Origin: Sporosarcina sp. ZBG7A
Lineage (GTDB): Bacteria; Bacillota; Bacilli; Bacillales_A; Planococcaceae
Assembly (NCBI RefSeq): GCF_000813425.1
Contig: NZ_JWIB01000021.1
Location: forward strand, 1-64,000
Direction: 5' to 3'
DNA length: 64,000 bases
In this document: positions 38,301-46,839 of the stretch, piece by piece
How the letters are laid out: every line of letters starts with the position of its first letter
Numbering within the stretch: the first letter of the stretch is position 1
Made by a program: the position numbers and the translations under genes
The notes under the pieces: generated by a model
Seen by the model: only the letters and a program-made list of their open reading frames with translations
Told to the model about the DNA's origin: nothing
Databases searched by the model: none

Positions 38301-38825
38301 CTATTGTCCACGGAATGTGAACGTCCAATACTCATTATCTACAGACAGCTTTGCTGTCCAGTCTTTCTCATATACATCATTCCATACAATCGGCGCTGTT
38401 TGTCCGGGAAGCGAAAGTGAGACTTCCCACTCGTCACCGGTGGTCGTCACTAAAATGTTGACCACACAGTCCGCGTAAGGGTCTGCGCCATTTACAAGTT
38501 GCTGGCATATGTCGTCCAATACTTCAACAATCGCCTGATCGTCTGCTTTTCGGTCAGATTTTCTAGGAACGATTGATGTTTTTAAAACTTTGCTGAACGC
38601 TATGTAGTTCCAGTCAAAAGTTAATAGCCACGTTTCAAGCACGGGCATGTCCAGTCCACTTATTTGGGAGTCAATACGCATGCGTTCTGTAGCATCCAGA
38701 AGTTTGCGCCGTGCTTCGGGGACATTATTGAGGTCCATGTGCATGAGGATGAGCTGTAGCTCATTTAAAAAATCATGTCGGGCGAATTTCATCGCATCCC
38801 GGACAGTCAACTCCGATTTTTTCAA
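38301..38825 (-). CDS. spo0B: Sporulation initiation phosphotransferase Spo0B
   Basis: Spo0B passes phosphate from Spo0F to Spo0A in the sporulation phosphorelay. The 174-residue protein has the helical-hairpin phosphotransfer segment [19 protein letters not shown] (by position) with His17 as the likely phosphorylated residue, then a degenerate ATPase-like C-terminal domain. The start is TTG with GGTG 7 bases upstream. Position directly before obg is the strongest support. Sequence outside the histidine helix is poorly conserved in this family, as usual. Confidence 0.9.
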   Translation of the reverse strand: MKKSELTVRDAMKFARHDFLNELQLILMHMDLNNVPEARRKLLDATERMRIDSQISGLDMPVLETWLLTFDWNYIAFSKVLKTSIVPRKSDRKADDQAIVEVLDDICQQLVNGADPYADCVVNILVTTTGDEWEVSLSLPGQTAPIVWNDVYEKDWTAKLSVDNEYWTFTFRGQ

Positions 38826-38857
38826 AATTCTTCACCGCCTGCAGTTTCGTTCTTTAC

Positions 38858-38888
38858 AGTATAGCATTATGGGGGTGTTGTTCGTCAA
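38858..38888 (-). promoter_or_regulatory. Possible promoter of spo0B-obg-pheB-pheA
   Basis: Minus strand TTGACG (38888-38883), a 19-base spacer (longer than ideal), and TATACT (38863-38858), 33 bases before the spo0B start. The spacing lowers confidence. Confidence 0.4.
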
Positions 38889-38966
38889 AAAGTTTGGGTG
38901 AATCATTGTTGATTGCCTATATAAGTGAAAACGAGATGATACTAATTGGAATCCAGATTTTAAAAA

Positions 38967-39006
38967 TAAAAAAAGGACTGCACACTTGGCGCGTGCAGTC
39001 CTTTTT
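38967..39006 (-). terminator. Terminator of the rplU-prp-rpmA operon
   Basis: AAAAAGGACTGCAC and GTGCAGTCCTTTTT form a perfect stem, flanked by A and T runs, just after the rpmA stop. Confidence 0.9.
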
Positions 39007-39017
39007 GGATTCAATTC

Positions 39018-39311
39018 TTATGCTTCCTGCACTGCAGGGTACACACTTACTTTTTTCTTATCGCGGCCAAAACGCTCGAAGCGTACAACGCCGTCAACTT
39101 TAGCGAAAAGAGTATCGTCGCCTCCGCGACCTACGTTTTCACCTGGGTGAATTTTCGTTCCGCGCTGGCGGTAAAGAATAGAACCACCAGAAACGAATTG
39201 TCCATCGGCACGCTTAGCGCCAAGACGTTTCGATTCGGAGTCACGACCGTTCTTTGTAGAACCTACCCCTTTTTTCGATGCGAAAAACTGAAGATCCAAA
39301 CGTAACAACAT
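39018..39311 (-). CDS. rpmA: 50S ribosomal protein L27, with Prp-cleaved N-terminal leader
   Basis: L27 reaches into the peptidyl-transferase centre. ATG at 39311 is chosen because AGGAGG lies 8 bases upstream; the product has 97 residues and starts [18 protein letters not shown]. The leader [11 protein letters not shown] is the Firmicute extension that must be removed after FFA by the protease Prp, encoded by the gene just upstream in the same operon. The mature protein is then a normal L27 with [10 protein letters not shown] and [15 protein letters not shown]. Confidence 0.98.
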   Translation of the reverse strand: MLLRLDLQFFASKKGVGSTKNGRDSESKRLGAKRADGQFVSGGSILYRQRGTKIHPGENVGRGGDDTLFAKVDGVVRFERFGRDKKKVSVYPAVQEA

Positions 39312-39323
39312 GTGTTCCACCTC

Positions 39324-39650
39324 CTACTTGGTAAAGGTTATTTTTATAAACTGCGCATAGTCTTGTTCAATCGTCTGCATCGAAACAATCATCGCACGCA
39401 TAATCACTTGCTGATCATGATCATATTCCGTCTCCGGTAGAACGACTTTCAGGTATCCACCATCTTCACCTTGTTGGATCGCTGGTGTGATTCCAGTAAG
39501 TGTAATAATTGCATTTACTGCGCCAAATGACACGGCAGATGCAGCTGCACACACTAAGTCTTTCCCATGTTCTGCGTAATCGGCATGTCCGCTCATCTCA
39601 AAAGAGTTGATACGACCAGATGCTTGTTCCTGTACGGTGATTTGAATCAT
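39324..39650 (-). CDS. prp: Ribosomal-processing cysteine protease Prp
   Basis: Prp (YsxB) removes the N-terminal leader of L27. The 108 residues contain the catalytic pair: His22 in MSGHADYAEHGKDLVC and Cys34 at its end, followed by AAASAVSFGAVNAI. Length and the position between rplU and rpmA are standard for Firmicutes. The gene lies 6 bases after rplU and 12 bases before rpmA. Confidence 0.96.
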   Translation of the reverse strand: MIQITVQEQASGRINSFEMSGHADYAEHGKDLVCAAASAVSFGAVNAIITLTGITPAIQQGEDGGYLKVVLPETEYDHDQQVIMRAMIVSMQTIEQDYAQFIKITFTK

Positions 39651-39656
39651 AACAGC

Positions 39657-39965
39657 TTACAGGTTGATGCCTTCGATAACAACCTTAGTATAAGGCTGAC
39701 GATGACCCTGTTTTCTGCTGTAGTTCTTTTTCGGCTTGTATTTGAAGACAGTGATTTTTTTGCCTTTGCCCTGTTTAACGATTTTCGCTGTTACAGAAGC
39801 ACCTTCCACGAATGGAGCGCCAACTTTCACGTCATCTCCACCTACAAAAAGAACTTTGTCAAATGTTACAGCCTCATCAGCTTCTCCCACCAATTTCTCG
39901 ATGAAGATCTCCTGACCTTGCTCAACTTTGATTTGCTTTCCACCAGTTTCAATAATTGCGTACAT
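39657..39965 (-). CDS. rplU: 50S ribosomal protein L21
   Basis: This 102-residue protein starts [18 protein letters not shown], the standard L21 start, and ends with the basic tail [19 protein letters not shown] (by position) that contacts 23S rRNA. GAGGAGG precedes the ATG. First gene of the rplU-prp-rpmA operon, behind an L21 leader. Confidence 0.98.
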   Translation of the reverse strand: MYAIIETGGKQIKVEQGQEIFIEKLVGEADEAVTFDKVLFVGGDDVKVGAPFVEGASVTAKIVKQGKGKKITVFKYKPKKNYSRKQGHRQPYTKVVIEGINL

Positions 39966-39969
39966 ACTT

Positions 39970-40072
39970 GCACCTCCTCAAATAGTCTTAGACTCGCCTT
40001 CCCAGGTGATCCATTACAGATGCTTGTACCTGGTTCAGTGCGGTTGCAGCACGGGTGCGCTACAAACATAAC
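39970..40072 (-). promoter_or_regulatory. L21 ribosomal protein leader
   Basis: The untranslated leader between the promoter and rplU contains GCACCCGTGCTGCAACCGCA and CAGGT/ACCTG arms, with AAGGCGAGTCTAAGACT before the ribosome binding site. Position and these blocks fit the known L21 leader of low-GC Firmicutes, which is thought to mediate autoregulation. Identification is from memory of the motif and its position. Confidence 0.7.
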
Positions 40073-40078
40073 ATTAGA

Positions 40079-40107
40079 ATAATAACATGCATACATCTTT
40101 ACGTCAA
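40079..40107 (-). promoter_or_regulatory. SigA promoter of the rplU operon
   Basis: Minus strand TTGACG (40107-40102), a 17-base spacer, and TATTAT (40084-40079). It overlaps the last codons of spoIVFB, so the ribosomal operon has its own vegetative promoter inside a sporulation gene end. Confidence 0.72.
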
Positions 40108-40710
40108 GTTGTTTCTTTTCAATTGCTCATAGATTCTTTGATATCTTCTAAATCGAAATACACTAATGTTCTGCAAACATAAAAAAACCGCAAGACTTAT
40201 TAAAAGCGCAGTTTCAGGCAATCCTGTCAGTAACACCGAAATTCCTACGACCAGAAATCCTATCGAGAACAAAAGAAACGCGGTTTGATCGAAATAACGG
40301 CTTTCTTCACGTTCTGTCAATGCGAGTAACGCCTGTCCACCATCTAGCGGCAATATCGGAAGTAAATTCACGAGTAGGATCAACAGTTGGATGCGCATCA
40401 CATCCATGGAACCTGGAAACGTTACCGTCATGGCCACTAAAAGTAACAGAGTCGTTGCAATCGGACCGCCAAGTGCTAGCAGGAGTCGTGCCCGACGTGA
40501 ATGGTCAGCGCGTCCGGCGATTTCTAATTCCCCACCATATGGCAGGATTGTTATCGAACGGACGCGCATTCGATTCGCTTTTGCCGCCACTAAATGTCCC
40601 GCTTCGTGAAAGAGTAACGAACCGAAAACAATGGCGTAAGCAGCGAGTCCGCCCATTACAGCAAGTAAAATGAAGACCGGCAGCAAAATCGGATGCAACC
40701 GAAATTTCAA
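40099..40710 (-). CDS. spoIVFB: SpoIVFB-like intramembrane metalloprotease, lacking a CBS domain
   Basis: SpoIVFB cleaves pro-SigmaK in the mother cell. The 203-residue protein has the zinc motif HEAGH (35-39), the second metal ligand in LPLDGGQ (Asp123), and about six membrane helices, so the M50B protease core is complete. B. subtilis SpoIVFB is near 288 residues because of a C-terminal CBS domain; here the protein ends soon after the last helix with RYQRIYEQLKRN. This appears genuine, since the stop is followed by the rplU promoter rather than a frameshifted CBS sequence. It overlaps spoIVFA by 4 bases. Confidence 0.88.
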   Translation of the reverse strand: MKFRLHPILLPVFILLAVMGGLAAYAIVFGSLLFHEAGHLVAAKANRMRVRSITILPYGGELEIAGRADHSRRARLLLALGGPIATTLLLLVAMTVTFPGSMDVMRIQLLILLVNLLPILPLDGGQALLALTEREESRYFDQTAFLLFSIGFLVVGISVLLTGLPETALLISLAVFLCLQNISVFRFRRYQRIYEQLKRNNLT

Positions 40711-41258
40711 GGACTTACTTCCGAAAAGAACGCCGGTAACAACGTCGAGTCAAGCACAAGTCCATCCCTCTTCACTTTTAAATACATCGTACCTTCTTCC
40801 ATCACTGCAAGCGTGTCCCCTTTGTTAACAGCAGTATAAGGTAACTTTGCAAACGACCCGACGAATCCATAAGTTACTTCATCGCCATTGTCATACTGTA
40901 CAGTGAGTGTCTTTCCCGATTGTCTCGTAAATCCTGTAAATACAATAAGACCACTTCCACGAGCCGCTATCGGAAGAGCTTCAGGATAGGACAAAATCAC
41001 GCCTGATTTATACGGTTGCATCGATTCGTACGCAGCAAATGGGTCAACTCCTTCAACCTCACCACTTACTTGGATCATTCCGGATTCCTCAGAGTCAATC
41101 ATCGAAGCCACCCATTTTTTCACCGCTACAAAATCTTGACCCGTTGAAAGATATTGGGTGACTGGCTTCTCCATTACGCCGAGTTGCTCTAGTTTAGCAA
41201 CACCGAGAATCGCAATTGTGAATACGAGAGCAAACATCCATTTTGTCTTTTTCCTCAC
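40707..41258 (-). CDS. spoIVFA: SpoIVFA-like degenerate M23 domain protein
   Basis: SpoIVFA holds and inhibits SpoIVFB until the SpoIVB signal arrives. The 183-residue protein has one N-terminal membrane helix (about 8-25) and a C-terminal LytM/M23-like fold (about 85-175: ARGSGLIVFTGF, VQYDNGDEVTYGFVG, VNKGDTLAVME). The metal-binding HxH of active M23 enzymes is not seen, as expected for SpoIVFA. It is shorter than the B. subtilis protein (264). GTG start with GGGGG upstream; it overlaps spoIVFB by ATGA-type coupling. Confidence 0.82.
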   Translation of the reverse strand: MRKKTKWMFALVFTIAILGVAKLEQLGVMEKPVTQYLSTGQDFVAVKKWVASMIDSEESGMIQVSGEVEGVDPFAAYESMQPYKSGVILSYPEALPIAARGSGLIVFTGFTRQSGKTLTVQYDNGDEVTYGFVGSFAKLPYTAVNKGDTLAVMEEGTMYLKVKRDGLVLDSTLLPAFFSEVSP

Positions 41259-41278
41259 ACGTATCCCCCCTTTTTTTC

Positions 41279-41307
41279 AGTATATGAACCACAACTCCTG
41301 AATAGTC
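41279..41307 (-). promoter_or_regulatory. Candidate SigE promoter of spoIVFA-spoIVFB
   Basis: Minus strand GACTATT (41307-41301), 14 bases, then CATATACT (41286-41279), placing the start about 15 bases before the GTG. B. subtilis spoIVF is SigE-dependent. The -35 match is only partial. Confidence 0.38.
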
Positions 41308-41363
41308 GGGACCGCACATCTTTTGTATACAAGGCGGAGAATCGTAAAATTATAAATTCGCAT

Positions 41364-41403
41364 CAAAAAAGTCCTCTGCACCAATTTAGGTACAGAGGAC
41401 TTT
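41364..41403 (-). terminator. Terminator after minD
   Basis: AAAGTCCTCTG and CAGAGGACTTT are perfect 11-bp arms; the minus strand ends in a T-run. It separates the mre-min operon from spoIVF. Confidence 0.9.
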
Positions 41404-41408
41404 AAATA

Positions 41409-42206
41409 TTATTTTGAAAATAACGATTTCAACTTACCGAAAAATCCTGGTTTACCAGTATCCACTGACATGAGCGGAACAGATTCCCCCAGTATCCTTC
41501 GAGCGATATTACGATACCCTAGCGCAGCGGGATTATTTGGATCCATCACAACTGGCTCTCCCTTGTTGGAAGACGAAATAACGTTTTCATCATCAAGCAC
41601 GATACCAAGCAAATCGATCGACAGATGTGAAGTAATATCATTCACGTCAAGCGTATCTCCTGAATTAATGAGATTTCTTCTAATCCGATTAATAATGAGC
41701 TTTGGCGGCTCAATATCTTCTGCCTCAAGCAAACCAATTATCCGGTCCGCATCTCGAACTGCCGAAATTTCCGGAGTCGTCACGACAATCGCACGATCTG
41801 CTCCTGCCACTGCGTTCTTGTAACCTTGCTCAATACCCGCAGGACAATCGATCAAAATGTAATCATAGTCCCGTTTTAACTCAGTGATCAAGTCTTTCAT
41901 CTGTTCTGGCGTGACTGCGTTTTTATCGGTCGTCTGTGCAGCTGGCAATAAGAACAAACGATCCTCGAACCGCTTGTCCTTAACGAGCGCTTGCTGAATT
42001 CGACAGCGACCTTCAATAACATCCACTAGATCGTAAATAATACGATTCTCAAGGCCAAGAATTACGTCTAAATTTCTCAATCCAATATCTGTATCGACTA
42101 GACAAACTTTCTTACCTTGAAGGGCCAATGCAGTACCCAGGTTTGCCGACGAAGTCGTTTTACCGACTCCACCTTTCCCAGATGTTATAACAATTGCTTC
42201 TCCCAC
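41409..42206 (-). CDS. minD: Septum site-determining ATPase MinD
   Basis: MinD is the membrane-bound ATPase that positions MinC away from mid-cell. The 265 residues show the deviant Walker A GKGGVGKTTSSANLG (about 10-24), switch motif LVDTDIGLRNLD, and LIDCPAGIEQGY. The C-terminal end FFGKLKSLFSK forms the amphipathic membrane-targeting helix. GTG start with GGGGAG upstream; one base separates it from minC. Confidence 0.97.
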   Translation of the reverse strand: MGEAIVITSGKGGVGKTTSSANLGTALALQGKKVCLVDTDIGLRNLDVILGLENRIIYDLVDVIEGRCRIQQALVKDKRFEDRLFLLPAAQTTDKNAVTPEQMKDLITELKRDYDYILIDCPAGIEQGYKNAVAGADRAIVVTTPEISAVRDADRIIGLLEAEDIEPPKLIINRIRRNLINSGDTLDVNDITSHLSIDLLGIVLDDENVISSSNKGEPVVMDPNNPAALGYRNIARRILGESVPLMSVDTGKPGFFGKLKSLFSK

Positions 42207-42207
42207 A

Positions 42208-42888
42208 TTAGCTCCCCCCTTTAAATGTTGACAAACCAGGCCGCAACAGTCTTAGATCCTGCAAACGGTCAATGGCGATAAAGCCATTCGTGTGCAAGTA
42301 TGCGCATTCCATTTCAGGATGCTCTGACAAAATTGCGAGCTCATCTGTCATCGTTTCCATTTGGTCCGCAATCATGAGGTGTGTCGCTTCCAACCATGAA
42401 GCAGCAATAACCGCTTCACGGTTGCCAGCATTTCCTGCATGCGCTTTCCCTTTCAACCTACCAAGTATATAAATGCTTCCCGCTGCAGAGACATGTCCAT
42501 TCGGATTCACATCACCAATGACAACCAGATCACCTTTGGCATGTACTTCCTGACCAGAACGTACAATACCGATATACGTTTCGGACTGTTGTTCTTGTAC
42601 GCGGCGGTTGCATTCTTCCATCGTAATTACATCGCTTTGAATCTTTGAAACACGTAAATGCCCAGCAGACTGGACAACCTGGATAATCTCTTTTGCTGCC
42701 TGGTCACTGCAATAGCGTGAGCCTGTATGAATTTGCACCTCAACAGCGCCTTCTAGACCAGGATCCTGCGCTTTCTTGCCTAACTCTTCCAATAGATCTG
42801 AATAGGCGCATTGATCGTCCAACCGCAGGATGAGTCCATCTTTGGTACCTTTAATCGTTACAACTTGCTGTTTCGACACTTGCGTCAC
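42208..42888 (-). CDS. minC: Septum site-determining protein MinC
   Basis: MinC inhibits FtsZ assembly away from mid-cell. The 226-residue protein has an N-terminal domain with VTIKGTKDGLILRLDD and a C-terminal beta-helix domain (about 110-205) with GDLVVIGDVNPNGHVSAAGSI (by position) and LGRLKGKAHAGN, the region that binds MinD and FtsZ. The GTG at 42888 is one start; a GTG at 42879 has better spacing from GGGCGGGG and is a fair alternative (223 residues). Part of a mreB-mreC-mreD-minC-minD operon. Confidence 0.95.
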   Translation of the reverse strand: MTQVSKQQVVTIKGTKDGLILRLDDQCAYSDLLEELGKKAQDPGLEGAVEVQIHTGSRYCSDQAAKEIIQVVQSAGHLRVSKIQSDVITMEECNRRVQEQQSETYIGIVRSGQEVHAKGDLVVIGDVNPNGHVSAAGSIYILGRLKGKAHAGNAGNREAVIAASWLEATHLMIADQMETMTDELAILSEHPEMECAYLHTNGFIAIDRLQDLRLLRPGLSTFKGGS

Positions 42889-42905
42889 CCCGCCCTATGC
42901 GAAAA

Positions 42906-43427
42906 TTACATACCGGCTTGCTTCTCTACGACTCGTTTGTAGATCAGGTTTTTAAACAACCATCCAAACAAGATTATGAATATCAAGTTAGCGATCACTG
43001 TCGGTACGAGTCTCGCTGTCATAAACACTTCTAAATTGATTGACGTAAGGGCAATCAGACTAGCGAACAAATATGACATCATTTCTAGCAACACGACCAT
43101 AAATAGAGACAAGAGCATAACAGTCCCGGTAGACCGATGAACTTGACGGATGATCACAAAAGCTAAGAAACAAATTAGCGGATAGAGAAACGTATATATC
43201 CCAATAATATCAATGTGATACATATCATACAAGAGGCCAAAGGATAAACCATAGAGAACCGCCTTGCGAAGATCATAATAGGAAGCGATGAATACTAAGT
43301 AAACAATGACAAATCTCGGAACGAGTGTATAGCGGACGTCGCCCAGTTCAATTGGTGAAAACAAACTGAAAACCGGCTCCAGAAAAAACAGAACGACAGC
43401 AATAAGAGGGATGATGAACCGAGTCAT
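42906..43427 (-). CDS. mreD: Rod shape-determining protein MreD
   Basis: This 173-residue protein of about five to six membrane helices belongs to the elongasome. It starts TRFIIPLIAVVLFFLEPVF, with the family motif VYLVFIASYYDLRKAVLYGLSFGLLYDMYHIDIIG (by position about 45-78). It overlaps the end of mreC by 4 bases. GGGAGG precedes the ATG inside mreC. Confidence 0.93.
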   Translation of the reverse strand: MTRFIIPLIAVVLFFLEPVFSLFSPIELGDVRYTLVPRFVIVYLVFIASYYDLRKAVLYGLSFGLLYDMYHIDIIGIYTFLYPLICFLAFVIIRQVHRSTGTVMLLSLFMVVLLEMMSYLFASLIALTSINLEVFMTARLVPTVIANLIFIILFGWLFKNLIYKRVVEKQAGM

Positions 43428-44317
43428 GATCCATCCTCCCCCTCCGTTGCCGACGTTCCAGGGTCATCTGTCCCTTTTGCAGTTGCAGACTGTCTTTTGG
43501 CGATCATGACATGATCGAGCATTGAGAATTCAGCAGCCGGACGAACGTAGGCCAACTTCGTGAGACCATAATCATCCGTCGAAACCTCAGTTACTTCTCC
43601 AATTAAAAGACCCTTCGGAAAAATCCCGCCAAGTCCGGAAGACATCACTTTTTGACCCACTTTCACTTCAAAACTGGAATCGATCCGTTTCATAATCAAT
43701 TCGCCACGCTCGGGATCGTATCCTTCCATCAGACCAAAAATATCTTTCTTACCAGGAATCATTGCAGACACTCGGAAGTTTTGGTTTTCAGTCGACAGTA
43801 ATTCGACAGTCGATTTAAAAGGCGTCACGAGGACAACTTTTCCGACAAGCCCATTCGCTGTCAACACAGCCATGTTGCGTTTTATTCCCTGTTTAGCACC
43901 TTTGTCGACAATAATTTTCTCTTCCCATTGATCGGGATTTCGTGAAATGACAGTTGCTTGAACAGGATCATACGCTCGCAAATCATCTTTTTTATCGATG
44001 ATCTTACGTAAACGTTCATTCTCTTCTTTGATATCTGCTAATTCCACTTCTGTTGAAGCATATTCGGTCAGACGGGCTTTCAACGTCTTGTTTTCTTCAT
44101 ATGTATTCAAAATTCCATCAATGTCATCGAAAAATCCGGTAATGGAATGTGCCGGCTTGGAAATTAGAGATTGTCCAAAACCGACGACATCCTTCACCAT
44201 CTTTTCAGGGAGGTTGGCGCTTTGCCGGTCTTTAAGAGAAAAAGCTATCAATGCTACCAGGACAATTACGCCCACGAGCAGTAAAATCAATCGTTTGTTC
44301 GAAAAAAATCGCGGCAT
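43424..44317 (-). CDS. mreC: Rod shape-determining protein MreC
   Basis: MreC links MreB to the extracytoplasmic wall synthases. The 297 residues have one N-terminal membrane helix (about 8-27), a coiled coil (about 70-105) and the beta-rich MreC domain with VISRNPDQWEEKIIVDKGAKQGI (by position), GLVGKVV and VMSSGLGGIFPKGLLIG (by position). The tail is Ser/Thr/Gly/Asp rich. GGGAGG precedes the ATG; it starts 19 bases after mreB ends. Confidence 0.96.
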   Translation of the reverse strand: MPRFFSNKRLILLLVGVIVLVALIAFSLKDRQSANLPEKMVKDVVGFGQSLISKPAHSITGFFDDIDGILNTYEENKTLKARLTEYASTEVELADIKEENERLRKIIDKKDDLRAYDPVQATVISRNPDQWEEKIIVDKGAKQGIKRNMAVLTANGLVGKVVLVTPFKSTVELLSTENQNFRVSAMIPGKKDIFGLMEGYDPERGELIMKRIDSSFEVKVGQKVMSSGLGGIFPKGLLIGEVTEVSTDDYGLTKLAYVRPAAEFSMLDHVMIAKRQSATAKGTDDPGTSATEGEDGS

Positions 44318-44336
44318 TGCCGATATCCTCCCTCAA

Positions 44337-45353
44337 TTATTTCGCTTGCATTTTTTTAATAACGTCAAAATTATCAAGCGCTTTACCTGTTCCGATTGCG
44401 ACACAATCCAAAGGATCTTCCGCGATGAACACAGGCATATTCGTTTCATCAGAAATTACCTTGTCCAAATTACGTAATAGCGCACCACCGCCAGTTAAGA
44501 CGATTCCACGCTCCATCACGTCAGCCGACAATTCTGGAGGTGTTGTTTCCAATGTCTTTTTCACACCGTCGACAATTTGTAACAATGATTCACGCAACGC
44601 TTCGACAATTTCATCTTGTGAGATTTCAAGTGTTTTCGGCAGACCTGTCAACAAGTCGCGTCCACGAATTTCCATCTTCTCAGATGTCTCAAGCACGCTA
44701 GCAGAACCAATTTCGATTTTGATAGCTTCAGCTGTACGTTCTCCGATTGTTAAGTTATACGTTTTACGGATATAGCTAATGATCGCTGCATCCATCGTAT
44801 CACCACCGACACGAATCGACTCACTTGTTACGATTCCTCCAAGTGAAATTACCGCAACTTCAGTCGTACCTCCACCGATATCGACAACCATACTACCAGT
44901 AGGTTCCCAAACAGGTAGATTGGCACCAATTGCAGCTGCAAAAGGCTCTTCAATCGTGTACGCATCTTTTGCGCCAGCTTGACGAGCTGCGTCAATCACT
45001 GCCCGCTGTTCAACTGATGTAATTCCGTATGGCACACAAACCATAACGTTCGGTTTTTTCCATGCGCCACCAGAAGCTTTTGTTGCTTCTTTCATGTAGT
45101 GCTCGATCATTGCTGTTGTAATGTCGAAGTCAGCAATAACTCCATCTTTCATTGGGCGTGTTGCAACGATCGAACCTGGCGTACGGCCGATCATATTTTT
45201 CGCAGCACTACCAACAGCCACGATTTCATTAGTCATCGTATTTTTCGCAACTACGGATGGTTCCCGTAGAACAATCCCTTTTCCTTTGATGAAAACCAAC
45301 GTATTGGCGGTGCCGAGGTCAATCCCGACATCTCTCGCTCCTAGTCCAAACAA
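44337..45353 (-). CDS. mreB: Rod shape-determining actin MreB
   Basis: MreB is the actin-like filament that guides lateral wall synthesis. A TTG at 45353 is chosen: AAAGGAAG lies 7 bases before it, and the 338-residue product starts [20 protein letters not shown], matching B. subtilis MreB; the upstream ATG-started frame would add 19 unrelated residues. Actin-fold motifs: phosphate-1 DLGTANT, phosphate-2 [12 protein letters not shown] (about 143-154), and [13 protein letters not shown] near 280. First gene of the mreBCD-minCD operon. Confidence 0.96.
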   Translation of the reverse strand: MFGLGARDVGIDLGTANTLVFIKGKGIVLREPSVVAKNTMTNEIVAVGSAAKNMIGRTPGSIVATRPMKDGVIADFDITTAMIEHYMKEATKASGGAWKKPNVMVCVPYGITSVEQRAVIDAARQAGAKDAYTIEEPFAAAIGANLPVWEPTGSMVVDIGGGTTEVAVISLGGIVTSESIRVGGDTMDAAIISYIRKTYNLTIGERTAEAIKIEIGSASVLETSEKMEIRGRDLLTGLPKTLEISQDEIVEALRESLLQIVDGVKKTLETTPPELSADVMERGIVLTGGGALLRNLDKVISDETNMPVFIAEDPLDCVAIGTGKALDNFDVIKKMQAK

Positions 45354-45442
45354 ATTCGTTCTTCCTTTCTGCAGTACCGTTTTATGAGGCTTCTTAAAAG
45401 CATACACCATAGTATAACGGAAAGGCGAACAAATTCACAGTG

Positions 45443-46141
45443 TCACATGTATCCCTTTTCTTTAAGGGAGATAAAGCGCTGGTCTCCAATGATAATATGA
45501 TCCAAAAGATCGATACCCATTAGCTCTCCCGCTTCTGCAAGTCGTTTGGTCACTTCAATGTCTTCAGGAGACGGTGTTGCGTTGCCTGAAGGATGATTAT
45601 GCGCTACGACGAGTGACGCAGCAGAGCGTTTCACAGCTTCCCTGAAAATTTCCCGTGGATGAACGATTGAGGAATTTAGGCTACCTATGAAAATAGTTTG
45701 TTTGTGCAGTACTTCGTTTTTCACATTCAAAAACAGCACAACAAAATGTTCTTGCGTCAATTTTGACATATCCGTCATCAAGTAGGCAGCGGCATCTTCT
45801 GGTGATTTAATAGCGTAGCGTCCATCTTGCGCAACCGAATAGATCCGTTTGCCGAGTTCAGCTGCCGCCAAGATTTGAACCGCTTTAGCGTCTCCTACCC
45901 CTTTGACCGCAGTCAACTCTTCAATCGTGACGTCACGTAAATCCTGGATCTTATCAAACTCAGACAAGAGTTTATTTGCAAGGACGAGCACGGATTCTTC
46001 ACGTGAGCCTGTACGAAGTAAAATCGCTACAAGCTCCTGGTTCGACAAACTGGACGCCCCTTGACGAGTCATCCGCTCACGCGGTCTGTCTGCGAAATGG
46101 ATATCACGAATCATTAGCGCATCTTTATAATCCGTCGGCAT
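45443..46141 (-). CDS. radC: RadC family JAMM-domain protein
   Basis: The 232 residues carry an N-terminal helix-hairpin-helix-like region (ELTAVKGVGDAKAVQILAA, by position) and a C-terminal JAMM/MPN domain with the metal motif HNHPSGNATPSPED (about 180-193). Despite the name a role in DNA repair is not firmly established. AAGGAGA precedes the ATG, which overlaps the maf stop in TGATG, so the two genes are translationally coupled. Order maf-radC-mreB is the usual Bacillus order. Confidence 0.95.
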   Translation of the reverse strand: MPTDYKDALMIRDIHFADRPRERMTRQGASSLSNQELVAILLRTGSREESVLVLANKLLSEFDKIQDLRDVTIEELTAVKGVGDAKAVQILAAAELGKRIYSVAQDGRYAIKSPEDAAAYLMTDMSKLTQEHFVVLFLNVKNEVLHKQTIFIGSLNSSIVHPREIFREAVKRSAASLVVAHNHPSGNATPSPEDIEVTKRLAEAGELMGIDLLDHIIIGDQRFISLKEKGYM

Positions 46142-46743
46142 CAGCGCTCGTCTCCTTTTAACCAGATCAGACCTCTCGAACGCAATGCATCCGCAAGTTC
46201 TGAGATTGGTAGACCTACGACGTTATCGTAATCGCCTGTAATTTCTGAGACAAGCAAACCGCCCGCTGTTTGTATGCCGTAGCCACCTGCCTTGTCTAGC
46301 GGATCACCAGTTGCTGCATATGCTTGTATGAGTGCGTAATCTAACTTCCGAAATGTCACTTCGGTACTGGATGAAAAACTGGTGAACGCACCATCTCTTA
46401 AAAGTGTGACGCCGGTTATGACACTGTGAGTTTGTCCCGAGAGCTCTTGTAAAAACTCCACCGCTTGAGCAGCAGATTTTGGCTTCGGGAACACCTTTCC
46501 GTCTAACGCGACCACCGTATCGGCTCCAATTACTAGAGTCCCTGGATAGTCTTCGTATATAGCGGACGCCTTAATGGACGACAAAGCTCTCGCATAAGTT
46601 TCCGGCTTTTCACCATTTTCTATCGGACGTTCATCCGCGTTGCTTGCGTTTACTGTAAATGGAACCCCTAATCTGGCTAATAACTCTTTTCTTCGTGGTG
46701 AAGCAGAAGCTAAAATAATGGTTTCATTGGTTTCAAAAAACAT
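46141..46743 (-). CDS. maf: Maf-like nucleotide pyrophosphatase
   Basis: Maf hydrolyses non-canonical or modified nucleoside triphosphates; overexpression in Bacillus arrests septation. ATG at 46743 is chosen because AAGGGGG lies upstream and the 200-residue product starts MFFETNETIILASASPRRKE, with the family SASPRR motif. Also visible: ADERP, VIGADTVV, KP-containing segment and DKAGGYGIQ. The extra upstream frame is not supported by a ribosome binding site. Confidence 0.95.
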   Translation of the reverse strand: MFFETNETIILASASPRRKELLARLGVPFTVNASNADERPIENGEKPETYARALSSIKASAIYEDYPGTLVIGADTVVALDGKVFPKPKSAAQAVEFLQELSGQTHSVITGVTLLRDGAFTSFSSSTEVTFRKLDYALIQAYAATGDPLDKAGGYGIQTAGGLLVSEITGDYDNVVGLPISELADALRSRGLIWLKGDER

Positions 46744-46839
46744 ACGTAAATGCCCCCTTTGCCACATCATACGACAATGTGATTCAGAAGAAAATTGTGT
46801 AGAAAACAGCATAATATGACTTTGGTCGCTTTTTAGCTA

